Shown here: piece after piece, positions 31,607 to 39,562 of the stretch | How the letters are laid out: the number at the start of each line of letters is the position of its first letter | Numbering within the stretch: position 1 is the stretch's first letter | From: Vulcanimicrobiota bacterium | Lineage (GTDB): Bacteria; Vulcanimicrobiota; Vulcanimicrobiia; Vulcanimicrobiales; Vulcanimicrobiaceae | Reading direction: 5' to 3' | Length of the DNA stretch: 64,000 nucleotides | Assembly (NCBI GenBank): GCA_003151115.1 | Contig: PLWS01000004.1 | Location: 1-64,000, forward strand | The notes under the pieces: model-generated | Told to the model about the DNA's origin: nothing | Databases searched by the model: none | Seen by the model: the letters and a program-made list of their open reading frames with translations, nothing else | Made by a program: the position numbers and the translations under genes

Positions 31607-32447
31607 CGCGCATGAGGAACTGACCGCGTTTCGCAAGACCCACGCGGCTCGCGCGCACATTATGACGGGTCATGTGTGGGATGTCATCTCATCGGGCTCC
31701 GGCGAACGGACGATCGTATTATTGCCGGCAGCCGGCGGAAGCGCGGAATCCCAGTTTCAGCTGATTTCCGCATTCGAGCCGCACATGCGCGTGCTTTCGA
31801 TCGGATGCCCGGCAACGCTGACGACCGTGCATCAAGCCGTTGAGGCCATAGAAGCTCTGCTCGATGATTACACTGTAAGCACATGTGTCTTGCTCGGGCA
31901 GTCGCTGGGTGGGATCTTTGCGCAGGCGTTCGCTATGACGTTTTTCGATCGAATTGACGGGCTGGTCCTCGCGAATGTTGCGGACTATTCGCTGCGACGA
32001 GGTGCAATCGTGCGGGCGATCCTTGCATCCGCGCACCGTTTGCCAAAGAGTGCGGTCGTTAGCCTCATGAGCGCGAGACTGCACCGCTTATTGAAAGGCC
32101 ATCCTGATCGCGATTTTTGGCTCGCCTATTTCACGGGCGACGAGCTCCGGCGCTTGGGAAGCCAAGGCATTGCGAACCGCGGCGCATGTGTCGGCGATTC
32201 AATCGCGCATTGGTCTTCGAGCTCGACCCCCTCCGAAAAGTACCGGGGGCCGACGCTGATACTCGAGTCCGACAATGACACCGGCTTTACCGCCGGCGAG
32301 CGGAGAGCGTTTCGTGCATCTTATCCGCAGGCGCGCGTGTGCACGTTTCACGGTGCGGGGCATCTGAGCAGTATCACGCGTTGCGACGAGTTCGTGGCGG
32401 AAGTGGTGGGATTCATGGAACGGTCGCAATCACCCATGCCTCGCTGA
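31599..32447 (+). CDS. Alpha/beta hydrolase
   Basis: A 282-residue alpha/beta-hydrolase. TIVLLPAAGGSAESQF replaces the HG oxyanion loop, VLLGQSLGGIFAQAFA is the nucleophile elbow (GQSLG, Ser at about 104), LILESDNDTGF carries the acid and GAGHLSSI the catalytic His. Substrate unknown; it could act on esters, lactones or carbon-carbon bonds. ATG at 31599 overlaps the previous stop; the 3' end overlaps convergent comF by about 35 bases. Confidence 0.8.
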   Translation: MSSAHEELTAFRKTHAARAHIMTGHVWDVISSGSGERTIVLLPAAGGSAESQFQLISAFEPHMRVLSIGCPATLTTVHQAVEAIEALLDDYTVSTCVLLGQSLGGIFAQAFAMTFFDRIDGLVLANVADYSLRRGAIVRAILASAHRLPKSAVVSLMSARLHRLLKGHPDRDFWLAYFTGDELRRLGSQGIANRGACVGDSIAHWSSSSTPSEKYRGPTLILESDNDTGFTAGERRAFRASYPQARVCTFHGAGHLSSITRCDEFVAEVVGFMERSQSPMPR

Positions 32448-32994
32448 CGACACCTTCCGCACCGCGCACGGTCGCGGCGCATGCTTCAAGCGTGGCTCCG
32501 GTCGTGACGACGTCATCAAGAAGTACCACGCGCGCTCCGTTCAGCGGCGGTCCGCGCCATATGAAGCGCTGCCGCACGATGAGCCGTGCTTCGCGTCCGC
32601 GGCCTCGCTGCGTCTCTCCGCGGACTTGCACGAGCCCGGCATTGACGTGCGATCCAAATGCGAGCCGCGCGACGAGCTCGCAGCCGTCGAAGCCGCGCTG
32701 CCGCCGGCGCGCGGCAGTAGTGGGCACCGGTACGGCGATTGCGTTGGCTGAAATCCGCGCACGAAGTCTTTCCGCGAAGGCTTCGGCAACGTCGCGGCGT
32801 CCGTTCTTTAACGAGAGGATCGCGTGACGAACCGCGCCGTCATATATTCCGAGCGCCGACACTTTCAAGGTAGGCAGCTTCCGATCGATTTGCGGGCCGC
32901 GTGGCAAGCATGTATTGCAAAGTCCCGATCCTATCCGTTCGCACCCGCCGCACTGTGGGGGGAAGACGAAGTCCAAAAGCATGCGCAGGGCCAT
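32413..32994 (-). CDS. comF: ComF family phosphoribosyltransferase-like protein
   Basis: A 193-residue protein. The N-terminal zinc finger (FPPQCGGCERIGSGLCNTCL) and the C-terminal PRTase loop VVLLDDVVTTGATLEAC are the ComF hallmarks, joined by VPVPTTAARRRQRGFDGCE. ComF proteins help bring transforming DNA to recombination in competent bacteria, and are present in many non-competent genomes as well. Start ATG 32994. Convergent overlap with the hydrolase gene. No other competence gene is in the window. Confidence 0.88.
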   Translation of the reverse strand: MALRMLLDFVFPPQCGGCERIGSGLCNTCLPRGPQIDRKLPTLKVSALGIYDGAVRHAILSLKNGRRDVAEAFAERLRARISANAIAVPVPTTAARRRQRGFDGCELVARLAFGSHVNAGLVQVRGETQRGRGREARLIVRQRFIWRGPPLNGARVVLLDDVVTTGATLEACAATVRGAEGVVSEAWVIATVP

Positions 32995-33034
32995 GTGGCA
33001 CGTTCACGACATGGTCGCTATTCAGCAAGATCTC

Positions 33035-33135
33035 GCGGCCCTCGTCTCGCTTCGCTCGCTCGGGCGTCCTTCGACTGCGCCTTTCGCCAAGGGCGAAAGG
33101 CTCGCTCAGGATGACACCGTTTGCACCATGACACC
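33035..33135 (+). repeat. Dispersed palindromic repeat, copy 4
   Basis: CTCGTCTCGCTTCGCTCG, CCTTTCGCCAAGGGCGAAAGG (strong hairpin) and GCTCAGGATGACACC, then a second ACCATGACACC end. It separates divergent comF and ribD, so their promoters lie in or beside it. Confidence 0.75.
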
Positions 33136-33161
33136 GGCGAGGCTTCACGAATAAGGGCTTT

Positions 33162-34256
33162 ATGGACCGGCTCGACCGTTTGTTCTTGGATCGCGCATAC
33201 GAACTCGCCGAGCGCGGCGTTGGGAACACGTCGCCCAACCCGCCGGTCGGTGCGGTTGTCGTGCGCGGCGAAACGATTGTCGGCGAAGGCTACCATCATC
33301 GCGCCGGTGACGCGCACGCGGAGATCAACGCGCTCGCAAGCGCCGGCGAAGCCGCCCGCGGCGCGACGCTGTACGTGTCGCTCGAGCCATGCAATCACAC
33401 CGGCCTGACGCCGCCCTGTACGGATGCGATCGTGAAGGCGGGACTGACACGCGTGATTGCCGGTGTGCAGGATCCTAATCCGCAGACAAACGGCTCCGGC
33501 GTCGCGCTCCTTCGCGAGCGAAAGATCACCGTCGACATACTCGACGAATCGCGTGCGAGCGCATTAATCGAACCCTTTGCGCGCGCGATCCGCTCGCACC
33601 GTCCGTACGTTTCGCTGAAGTTAGCCGTCTCGTTCGACGGCTTTATTGCATCACAACCCGGTGTGCAAGAATGGCTGACCGGGGAAGAAGCGCGCGAGTT
33701 CGTGCGCGAGCTGCGCATCGCGCACGATGCGACGGCGGTCGGCACGGGCACGGTTCGCGTCGATAATCCGCAACTGACCGTGAGGCCCGCGCACAAGCGC
33801 CTGCGCGAGTACGCACGCGTCGTTATCTGTGAAACCAGTCCGGTCGATCCGGCCAGCGCCGTTTTTAAACCCGAGAAAGGCTATGCCAAGACGATCGTGC
33901 TCGCGCCGGCAGGCTCGCGCGACCGGTTCGCGCAGCTCGAGAAAACCATGGATGTCGTGTATTCGGGCAAAGAGGGCTCCGATCGGCTCAACCTGGCGGC
34001 GGCTTTGCGCGCGTTGCGCGAGCGCGGAATAACGAGCCTCTTGTGCGAAGGAGGCCCCACTGTGGCAGGCCATCTTCTTACAGACGGACTCGTCGATCGT
34101 TTCCATTGGATATTCGCGCCGCGTTTTTTGCGCGGACCGGCGGCCGTTGCCGCGTTTACGACAACCGCGCTGGCGAATACGCGGCTGCAGATCGACCGCG
34201 TCGAGCAGCTCGGCGCCGACGCACTCGTTTCGGGCATCGTCCCTCATCATGTTTAG
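33162..34256 (+). CDS. ribD: Bifunctional riboflavin deaminase/reductase
   Basis: A 364-residue enzyme for steps two and three of the pyrimidine branch. The N-terminal deaminase has HAEINAL and PCNHTGLTPPCTDAIV zinc ligands (His, Cys, Cys). The C-terminal reductase begins about residue 145 (PYVSLKLAVSFDGFIA) with LLCEGGPTVAGHLL near 290. Normal length. ATG at 33162; the 3' end overlaps ribE by 8 bases. First gene of the riboflavin cluster; no FMN riboswitch could be recognised upstream. Confidence 0.94.
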   Translation: MDRLDRLFLDRAYELAERGVGNTSPNPPVGAVVVRGETIVGEGYHHRAGDAHAEINALASAGEAARGATLYVSLEPCNHTGLTPPCTDAIVKAGLTRVIAGVQDPNPQTNGSGVALLRERKITVDILDESRASALIEPFARAIRSHRPYVSLKLAVSFDGFIASQPGVQEWLTGEEAREFVRELRIAHDATAVGTGTVRVDNPQLTVRPAHKRLREYARVVICETSPVDPASAVFKPEKGYAKTIVLAPAGSRDRFAQLEKTMDVVYSGKEGSDRLNLAAALRALRERGITSLLCEGGPTVAGHLLTDGLVDRFHWIFAPRFLRGPAAVAAFTTTALANTRLQIDRVEQLGADALVSGIVPHHV

Positions 34257-34833
34257 CGGCATCATCTCTTTCAGCGGCGTCGTGGAAGACACCAAGCCCG
34301 TGCCCGAAGGCGGTCTGCGCTTGCGCGTCCGCTGCGAGAACGCGGCTGACGAAGACGTCGAGCCGAAAGATTCGATCGCGATCAATGGCGTCTGCCTAAC
34401 CGTTACGGCAATCGACCATAACGTCGTAGACTTCGACGTCGTGCCCGAGACGCTCGCGCGTTCGGCGCTTGGCAACGCGCGCAAAGGCGAGCAGGTCAAC
34501 GTGGAGTATGCATTGCGCGCGGGCGACCGTATGGGCGGCCATTTCGTCTACGGGCACGTGGATTCGGCCGCCAAAGTGTTGGCGCGCGCGCCGGAAGGGC
34601 AAGGCGTGCGGTTGCGCGTCGCACTGCCGCTCAATCTCCGGCCCTTCGTGCGCGAGAAAGGCTTCGTGAGCGCGGACGGCGTGAGCGTGACCGTCGCTGC
34701 CGTTGGCGAGGACTGGTTCGAGATCGCGGTCATCCCGGAAACGTTGGAACGCACCACGCTTGGCCGACGCGCGCCGGGAGATCTCATCAATCTCGAAGCG
34801 GATCCCATTGCCAGATACGCGGTTGGGTTGTGA
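34249..34833 (+). CDS. ribE: Riboflavin synthase, alpha chain
   Basis: A 194-residue protein converting two lumazines to riboflavin. Two tandem barrels are visible: FSGIISFSGVVED ... DSIAINGVCLTVTAI ... VDFDVVPETLARSALG, and MGGHFVYGHVDSAAKVL ... FVSADGVSVTVAAV ... FEIAVIPETLERTTLG. The usual N-terminal MFTGI is MFSGI. Starts inside ribD, ends overlapping the thioesterase start (GTGA). Confidence 0.93.
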   Translation: MFSGIISFSGVVEDTKPVPEGGLRLRVRCENAADEDVEPKDSIAINGVCLTVTAIDHNVVDFDVVPETLARSALGNARKGEQVNVEYALRAGDRMGGHFVYGHVDSAAKVLARAPEGQGVRLRVALPLNLRPFVREKGFVSADGVSVTVAAVGEDWFEIAVIPETLERTTLGRRAPGDLINLEADPIARYAVGL

Positions 34834-35267
34834 GCAACATCGGAGGGCGCGTCTTCGAAAGCCGGGTTCTCGTGCAATGGGCCGACGTGGACATGGCGGG
34901 CATCATGTACTTCGCAGCCTATCAGCGGGCGGTGGAACGCGCGGAAATGGATTTCTTTCGCGAGCTCGGATTTCCGTACAACGAAGTTTTTGAAAAATAC
35001 GACATTTGGTTTCCGCGCGTGCACGTGGTCGCGGATTATTTCAAACCGGCCGCGATGGAAGACTGGCTTAGCCTCAAGACGAGAATCTATCATGTCGGCA
35101 CGTCGTCGATAAAATGGAAGACGGTCATGCACAACGAGCGCACCGGCGAAGCCGGCGCGCAGATGGACGTGACGGTCGTCTGCATCGATCGCACCTCGCT
35201 CAAGAGCCGGCCTCTTCCGCAAGAGATTCGCGACGCGCTGATGGCATGCTTGGAAGAGCTGGATTGA
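34830..35267 (+). CDS. YbgC-like acyl-CoA thioesterase (4HBT hot-dog fold)
   Basis: A 145-residue hot-dog thioesterase. VQWADVDMAGIMYFAAYQRAVERAEMDFFRELG contains the 4HBT active-site Asp and the tyrosine/asparagine surroundings; VVADYFKPAAMEDWLSLKTRI follows. It hydrolyses acyl-CoA thioesters; substrate unknown. GTG start overlaps ribE stop, so it is part of the same transcript despite no known role in riboflavin synthesis. Confidence 0.8.
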   Translation: MSNIGGRVFESRVLVQWADVDMAGIMYFAAYQRAVERAEMDFFRELGFPYNEVFEKYDIWFPRVHVVADYFKPAAMEDWLSLKTRIYHVGTSSIKWKTVMHNERTGEAGAQMDVTVVCIDRTSLKSRPLPQEIRDALMACLEELD

Positions 35268-35281
35268 TCGCTTCGAAAACG

Positions 35282-36292
35282 ATGCGCGCGGCGGTGTTGT
35301 TGCGCCCGGGCGCGATCGAACTGCAAGACTTGCCCATTCCCGAAGCGCCGCCCGGCGGTTTGGTTGTGCGGGTGCGCACGGCGTTGACCGACGGTACCGA
35401 TTTCAAGGCATTCCGGCGCGGCCACCCGCGCATGCCGATGCCGACCCCGTTCGGCCACGAGTTTTCGGGCGACGTAGCCGCGAGCGACAGCAGCTTTGCC
35501 GTCGGCGATGCGGTTATGTGCGTCCATACCGCGCCTTGCGGTGAATGCTATTGGTGCAAACGCGGTCAGGAAGAACTCTGCGAGACGATCATGCCGACCA
35601 TGATCCTCGGCGCATACGCGGAGTACATCCAGGTTCCCGAACGCATCGTGAAGCGCAACTGCTATCCGAAGCCACCCGAGCTTTCATACGTTACGGCGGC
35701 TTTTCTCGAGCCGTTGTCGTGCGTCGTCCACTCGCTCGACTTACTGAACTGCCGTCCGGACGACAACGTGCTGATCATCGGAGACGGCGGATTCGGTTTG
35801 CTCCACGCGATGCTGTTGAAGCGAAGTGGAGCCACGGTGTTGCTGGCGGGGCGGCGCGAACCCCGTCTGAAGATCGCACGCGACCTGGGCATCGAGACGA
35901 TCAACGCGCGCAGCCGAAACATCGGGGAAGAAATCCGCAAACGTACGCGCGATCGCGGGGCGGACATCGTGATCGAATGCACGGGGCGGGAAGAGGTTTG
36001 GGAAGCAGCGCCCGACTTGGCTCGTCGCGGCGGCACCGTCTCGTTTTTCGGCGGGTTGCCGCCCGATGCCAAAGCCTTGTTCACCGCATCGCGCCTGCAC
36101 TACGACGAGATCCGGCTCATCAGTCCATTTCACTTTACGCCGGCGGCCGTAAAACGCGCGCGCGATTTGCTCGTGGAGAAGAAGATCGACCCGCTGCCCC
36201 TGATCACGGAAACCGTTCCCCTCGCAGAGATCGCGACCGTCTTCGAGCGGCTGAAAAACGGCGAAGGCATAAAATTCGCGGTGACGCCATGA
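35282..36292 (+). CDS. Zinc-type alcohol/polyol dehydrogenase (copy 1)
   Basis: A 336-residue medium-chain dehydrogenase. Catalytic-zinc region DGTDFKAF...FGHEFSGDV (the usual Cys is replaced by Asp), structural-zinc cluster CGECYWCKRGQEELC (four Cys), VLIIGDGGFGLLHAMLL Rossmann loop and GADIVIECTGREEVW. Start ATG 35282 follows the thioesterase stop by 15 bases. The neighbour at 36289 has the same plan, so the two could be subunits or paralogues acting on a related polyol. Confidence 0.8.
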   Translation: MRAAVLLRPGAIELQDLPIPEAPPGGLVVRVRTALTDGTDFKAFRRGHPRMPMPTPFGHEFSGDVAASDSSFAVGDAVMCVHTAPCGECYWCKRGQEELCETIMPTMILGAYAEYIQVPERIVKRNCYPKPPELSYVTAAFLEPLSCVVHSLDLLNCRPDDNVLIIGDGGFGLLHAMLLKRSGATVLLAGRREPRLKIARDLGIETINARSRNIGEEIRKRTRDRGADIVIECTGREEVWEAAPDLARRGGTVSFFGGLPPDAKALFTASRLHYDEIRLISPFHFTPAAVKRARDLLVEKKIDPLPLITETVPLAEIATVFERLKNGEGIKFAVTP

Positions 36293-37296
36293 AACGCCGG
36301 GAAAAAATGCGCGCGGCCGTGCTGTACGATGTCGACGACATCCGCATCGAAACGCGCGACGTGCCGGCGATCGGCGAAGGCGAAATCTTGGTGCAAACGC
36401 GGGCCGCCGGCATTTGCACAGGTGACGTGATGGGTTGGTACATTCGCCGGAAAGCGCCGCTGGTGCTCGGGCACGAGCCGGCGGGCGTGGTGGTCGAATC
36501 CAAAAACGAGGAATTCGCTCCGGGCGACCGCGTTTTCGTGCATCATCACGCGCCATGTTTTGAGTGCCGCGCGTGCGCGCGTGGAGACTTCGTGCAGTGC
36601 GCGACGTGGCGCGCAACCAAGATCGATCCCGGCGGTCTTGCGGAATACTTTCGCGTGCCGCGTGAAAATCTGCGCGACACGTTGAAACTCCCCGTCGATC
36701 TCCCATTTGCCGACGGCGCGCTGGTCGAGCCGCTCGCGTGCGTAATGAAATCGCTGCGCCGCGGGGGATTGCGCGAAGGCGATACGCTTTATGTGATCGG
36801 CCTTGGCGTCATGGGGCTGATGCATGGCCTTGCAGCGCAGGCGCAAGGCGCACAAGTCACCGGCAGCGATTTCATTGAATCGCGGCGGAATTTTGCCGCT
36901 ACGCTCGGCATTCGCGCCGTAAGTCCCGAGCAGCCGTTCTTGGGCGCGGACGTCGTGATCTGCGGACCCGGTTCGCCCGAAGCGTTGCGCAACGCCTTTG
37001 CAGCGGCGGCGCCCGGCGGAACGGTCGTGATGTTCACTCCGCTCGAGCCCGGCATTCCGTTCACGTTCGATCCGAACGATCTCTACTTTCGCGATCTGCG
37101 CTTCGTGCCGAGCTACTCGTGCGGACCGCCGGACACTCGCGCCGCGCTGGACCTTATCGAGCGAGGCGTCGTGACGGCGCAACGCCTAGGTGCAACGTAT
37201 TATCCGTTAGAAGAAACGCCCGCCGCGTACGCGGCTTTGCAGCGCGCCGAGATTCTCAAGCCGATCGTAACGTTCGAGCCTTCGCTTTTTCCGTAG
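36289..37296 (+). CDS. Zinc-type alcohol/polyol dehydrogenase (copy 2)
   Basis: A 335-residue medium-chain dehydrogenase. CTGDVMGWY with LGHEPAGVV forms the catalytic zinc site, CFECRACARGDFVQC the structural-zinc loop, VIGLGVMGLMHGLAAQ the cofactor loop. ATG overlaps the stop of copy 1 (ATGA). Last gene before the insert that interrupts the riboflavin cluster; it ends 4 bases from an oppositely oriented small gene. Confidence 0.82.
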   Translation: MKRREKMRAAVLYDVDDIRIETRDVPAIGEGEILVQTRAAGICTGDVMGWYIRRKAPLVLGHEPAGVVVESKNEEFAPGDRVFVHHHAPCFECRACARGDFVQCATWRATKIDPGGLAEYFRVPRENLRDTLKLPVDLPFADGALVEPLACVMKSLRRGGLREGDTLYVIGLGVMGLMHGLAAQAQGAQVTGSDFIESRRNFAATLGIRAVSPEQPFLGADVVICGPGSPEALRNAFAAAAPGGTVVMFTPLEPGIPFTFDPNDLYFRDLRFVPSYSCGPPDTRAALDLIERGVVTAQRLGATYYPLEETPAAYAALQRAEILKPIVTFEPSLFP

Positions 37297-37300
37297 CGCG

Positions 37301-37471
37301 TTACCAAAACGGCAAAGCGCCGGTCTGACAGGCCTGCGCACGGCAGCGATTGCTCACGAGCTGTCCGTGGGCAACCGCATTATTGCGGGCGATGAACAAC
37401 ACGCTCAGAGCGCCTATAAGCACGCCAAGAGCGAAAAAAATGACTGCTAGGTAATTACTCCGTTGCTCCAC
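37301..37471 (-). CDS. Short single-span membrane protein
   Basis: A 56-residue frame from a GTG start: one hydrophobic segment (YLAVIFFALGVLIGALSVLFI) and a tail with two cysteines (NRCRAQACQTG). It is convergent with the dehydrogenase gene. No family recognised; the coding call rests on the membrane helix. Confidence 0.4.
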   Translation of the reverse strand: MEQRSNYLAVIFFALGVLIGALSVLFIARNNAVAHGQLVSNRCRAQACQTGALPFW

Positions 37472-37514
37472 ACCAATAACCCCCGCTCTTACTATCGGCA
37501 GAAAAGCAAGCGAG

Positions 37515-37676
37515 CATAGGTCTTCCGACCTATGGTCCTCCCGTAGATTCTCAGGGGTAGCGGAGCGAGATGGTTCGAAAACTTCTCGCCTGGGCAGAGG
37601 GCCCCGTTCCCGGACGTAAACCGGGTGGTGGAGGGCACACCGGGTTCCAATCGGCACCATCAGGCGCCCCAGCACG
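37515..37676 (+). ncRNA. Hairpin-rich region, possible structured RNA
   Basis: A series of stems runs up to a terminator: CATAGGTC-TTCC-GACCTATG (37515-37534, perfect 8 bp), CGAGATGGTT/AAACTTCTCG (37566-37588), GGGC-AGAGG-GCCC (37592-37604), CCCGG/CCGGG (37609-37625) and GGTGGTG/CACCATC (37624-37661). There is no coding frame. It does not match tRNA, tmRNA, SRP RNA, 6S or FMN-riboswitch consensus that I know. Transcription direction is inferred from the terminator. Confidence 0.35.
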
Positions 37677-37700
37677 AACGCCCTATCGGGCGTTTTTGCT
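37677..37700 (+). terminator. Rho-independent terminator
   Basis: AACGCCC-TATC-GGGCGTT stem followed by TTTGCTTTTA. It ends the hairpin-rich stretch 37515-37676. Confidence 0.75.
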
Positions 37701-37854
37701 TTTATGGACAGCGCGTCCGGCCCGGCTTTCCCAAGAACGGCTCCTAACGTACCTTTTTATGGGCTGGGGCCCGATTTTTTAGGCAGGCTAGTCGCTGCTC
37801 CGCACCAGCAATATCTGGATCAGCCCCGAGAGGGCCATAGCCCAGAGCGCTGTC

Positions 37855-38505
37855 TTGAACATCCACGGTATATCGGTTGATGCTAAGTACGGACGCGAAA
37901 TGAGCCGTAACTTGTGGCTTAAGGCGCACGTGATGATCGGAACGCGCACTAACGTCGTGACGGGGGTTGAGGTCACGAGTTCTTCCGTGAACGATTGCCC
38001 GGTTCTTCCGGCGTCGCTTGATACATCCGCTAAACGGTTTACGATGGAGCGCGTGTCGGCCGACAAGGGTTACTTGTCTAACTCGAACGTGGATGCCATT
38101 GTCTCGCATGGTGCGGAGCCGTTCATCCCTTTCAAGTCCAACAGCCGCTACGGTGCCATGCCCGGGGCCAGCCGGAAGAAATCCGACGTATGGCACAAGA
38201 TGTTCCACTATTATATGTTCCGTAAGGACGAGTTCTTGCGCCACTATCACCGCCGCTCCAACGTGGAAACCACGTTCCACATGATTAAGGCTAAGTTCGG
38301 TAGTCGTATCCGCTCCAAGACTCCGGTTGCGCAAACCAACGAGGTCCTGTGCAAGATTCTGTGCCATAATCTATGTGTTCTCGTACAGTCCGCTTACGAG
38401 CTTGGAATCGAAGCCACGTTTTGGCAAGAAACCGCCAAGGGTGAAAGATTGGCCGAAGCGACGCAGAAAGTTTGGAGCCTATGCAACAGAACCAAGGCCC
38501 CGTAG
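37855..38505 (+). pseudogene. DDE transposase, N-terminally truncated
   Basis: A 216-residue C-terminal piece of an IS4/IS5-like DDE transposase: DAKYGREMSRNLWLKAHVMIG, VSADKGYLSNSN (second Asp region), HYHRRSNVETTFHMIKAKFG (the glutamate helix, Y-x2-R-x3-E-type) and TNEVLCKILCHNLCVLVQ. The frame is open back to 37792, but the first catalytic Asp motif and the whole N-terminal domain are missing. It should be inactive. It marks the region between the dehydrogenases and ribBA as mobile-element debris. Confidence 0.75.
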
Positions 38506-38831
38506 CTCCGGCGGAGCCTGCCGCACCGCCGGCAGCACCGCCGCAGGCCCCTGAGGGGCCTGCCGAAATGTTCGATCCGGCGCAACTCGCTAGAATACGA
38601 GCGCGGCTCATTGAGAAAAAAGTGACGGGTCCGTGTCCTAGATGCGCCCACCCTGAGTTCGTCGTTCTGGACAGAGTGGCGAACCCGTCGCTCTACGACG
38701 ACCTAGAAGACCCGACATTTTCGTCAATCACGATTCCCTCGATAGTTACAGCTTGTTCACGGTGTGGATTCCTGTCGTTGCATGCCATCGGAACTCTCGG
38801 CTTTCTTGTAAACGGTAAAATCGTTATCTAA
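38481..38831 (+). CDS. Zinc-ribbon protein, family unknown
   Basis: A 116-residue protein (119 from a TTG at 38472). A Pro/Ala-rich N-terminal tail is followed by a zinc ribbon with CPRCAHPEF and, 45 residues later, CSRCGFLSLHA (four Cys). The C-terminus is hydrophobic. It begins inside the transposase fragment and its last base overlaps the next start. Probable nucleic-acid or protein-binding small protein; no specific family recognised. Confidence 0.55.
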   Translation: MQQNQGPVAPAEPAAPPAAPPQAPEGPAEMFDPAQLARIRARLIEKKVTGPCPRCAHPEFVVLDRVANPSLYDDLEDPTFSSITIPSIVTACSRCGFLSLHAIGTLGFLVNGKIVI

Positions 38832-39424
38832 TGGCGGCGAGTGGAAGCTCGCCGCGTCAAGCAAAAAAGCATCCGAAGAAAAGTCCGAAGCCCCCTCAGA
38901 AGGCGCTGCCTGCACCTAAAGATTCGGCGACAGAAGCCCCGGTCAATGAACCCATCATCCTGCGCGATACAGGACGAGGCGTTAGGCTCGTGCCAACTGA
39001 TCTAATAACCGATTTTGCGTTGACACGTCGCGGCGGCGCACGCATCGAGGAAGCCCCCGCCGACAGCGGCCTCACGGTTACAGCTCCGCGTCCGGAAATC
39101 ATTCCGATCATGCCCGATACGCTGCGAAGGCATATTCGCGACTATCTAAACGCCCACATCGCGTACCAAACTACTAAGACCAGATGGCACCTGCCGTTAA
39201 CGCTCTTAGTGCCTTGCATCATCGCCTGGGTCATCACGGGGACGTTTCGATCGTTCGGACCCGTGAGCGGCAGCAACGTAGCTGGCGGCTTCGGGCTGCT
39301 CACCTTCGCGTTTGCGGTATGGTTTCTCGTCGCGTTCTTCTCTCCAAAGCCGCCTAAGCCGATGACCGAGGAAGAGTTCCTAAATAATTGTCGCGAGAGC
39401 GCAGGAGGGAAGCGGAAGCGATGA
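38831..39424 (+). CDS. Membrane protein with charged N-terminus
   Basis: A 197-residue protein: a Lys/Pro-rich N-terminal tail (residues 1-35), a soluble stretch, then two membrane helices (about 122-141 and 153-172) and a short acidic tail. Overlaps the zinc-ribbon stop by one base and is likely co-translated with it. Such tandem zinc-ribbon plus membrane pairs are seen in mobile DNA; function unknown. Confidence 0.5.
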   Translation: MAASGSSPRQAKKHPKKSPKPPQKALPAPKDSATEAPVNEPIILRDTGRGVRLVPTDLITDFALTRRGGARIEEAPADSGLTVTAPRPEIIPIMPDTLRRHIRDYLNAHIAYQTTKTRWHLPLTLLVPCIIAWVITGTFRSFGPVSGSNVAGGFGLLTFAFAVWFLVAFFSPKPPKPMTEEEFLNNCRESAGGKRKR

Positions 39425-39524
39425 TCACTTGTGCAGGGCGGAGCCCTGCCCATAAAATCGGGCCCCTGCCCACAAATGGGTGCCCCGACCGGGGTTAATG
39501 GGCAAAGCCGTCCGGCCCCTGAAA

Positions 39525-39556
39525 ACTTGACAAGTGTTAAGTGGGCCCCGTACGCT
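39525..39556 (+). promoter_or_regulatory. Promoter with overlapping 18-bp palindrome
   Basis: ACTTGACAAGTGTTAAGT (39525-39542) is a near-perfect inverted repeat (ACTTRACA-N2-TGTYAAGT). It contains a consensus -35 TTGACA (39527-39532); TACGCT (39551-39556) is a candidate -10 at 18-base spacing. The GTG of the HTH-RibBA gene begins 7 bases after the -10, so the mRNA would be leaderless. The palindrome is placed to block the promoter when bound. Confidence 0.6.
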
Positions 39557-39562
39557 TGATGG

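Noticed and set aside
33000-33162. FMN riboswitch before ribD
   Set aside because: The conserved GGGGCAGGG / CCGGTGAAA blocks are absent; the space is taken by the dispersed repeat.
36130-37182. 350-residue minus-strand open frame
   Set aside because: Antisense shadow of the second zinc dehydrogenase.
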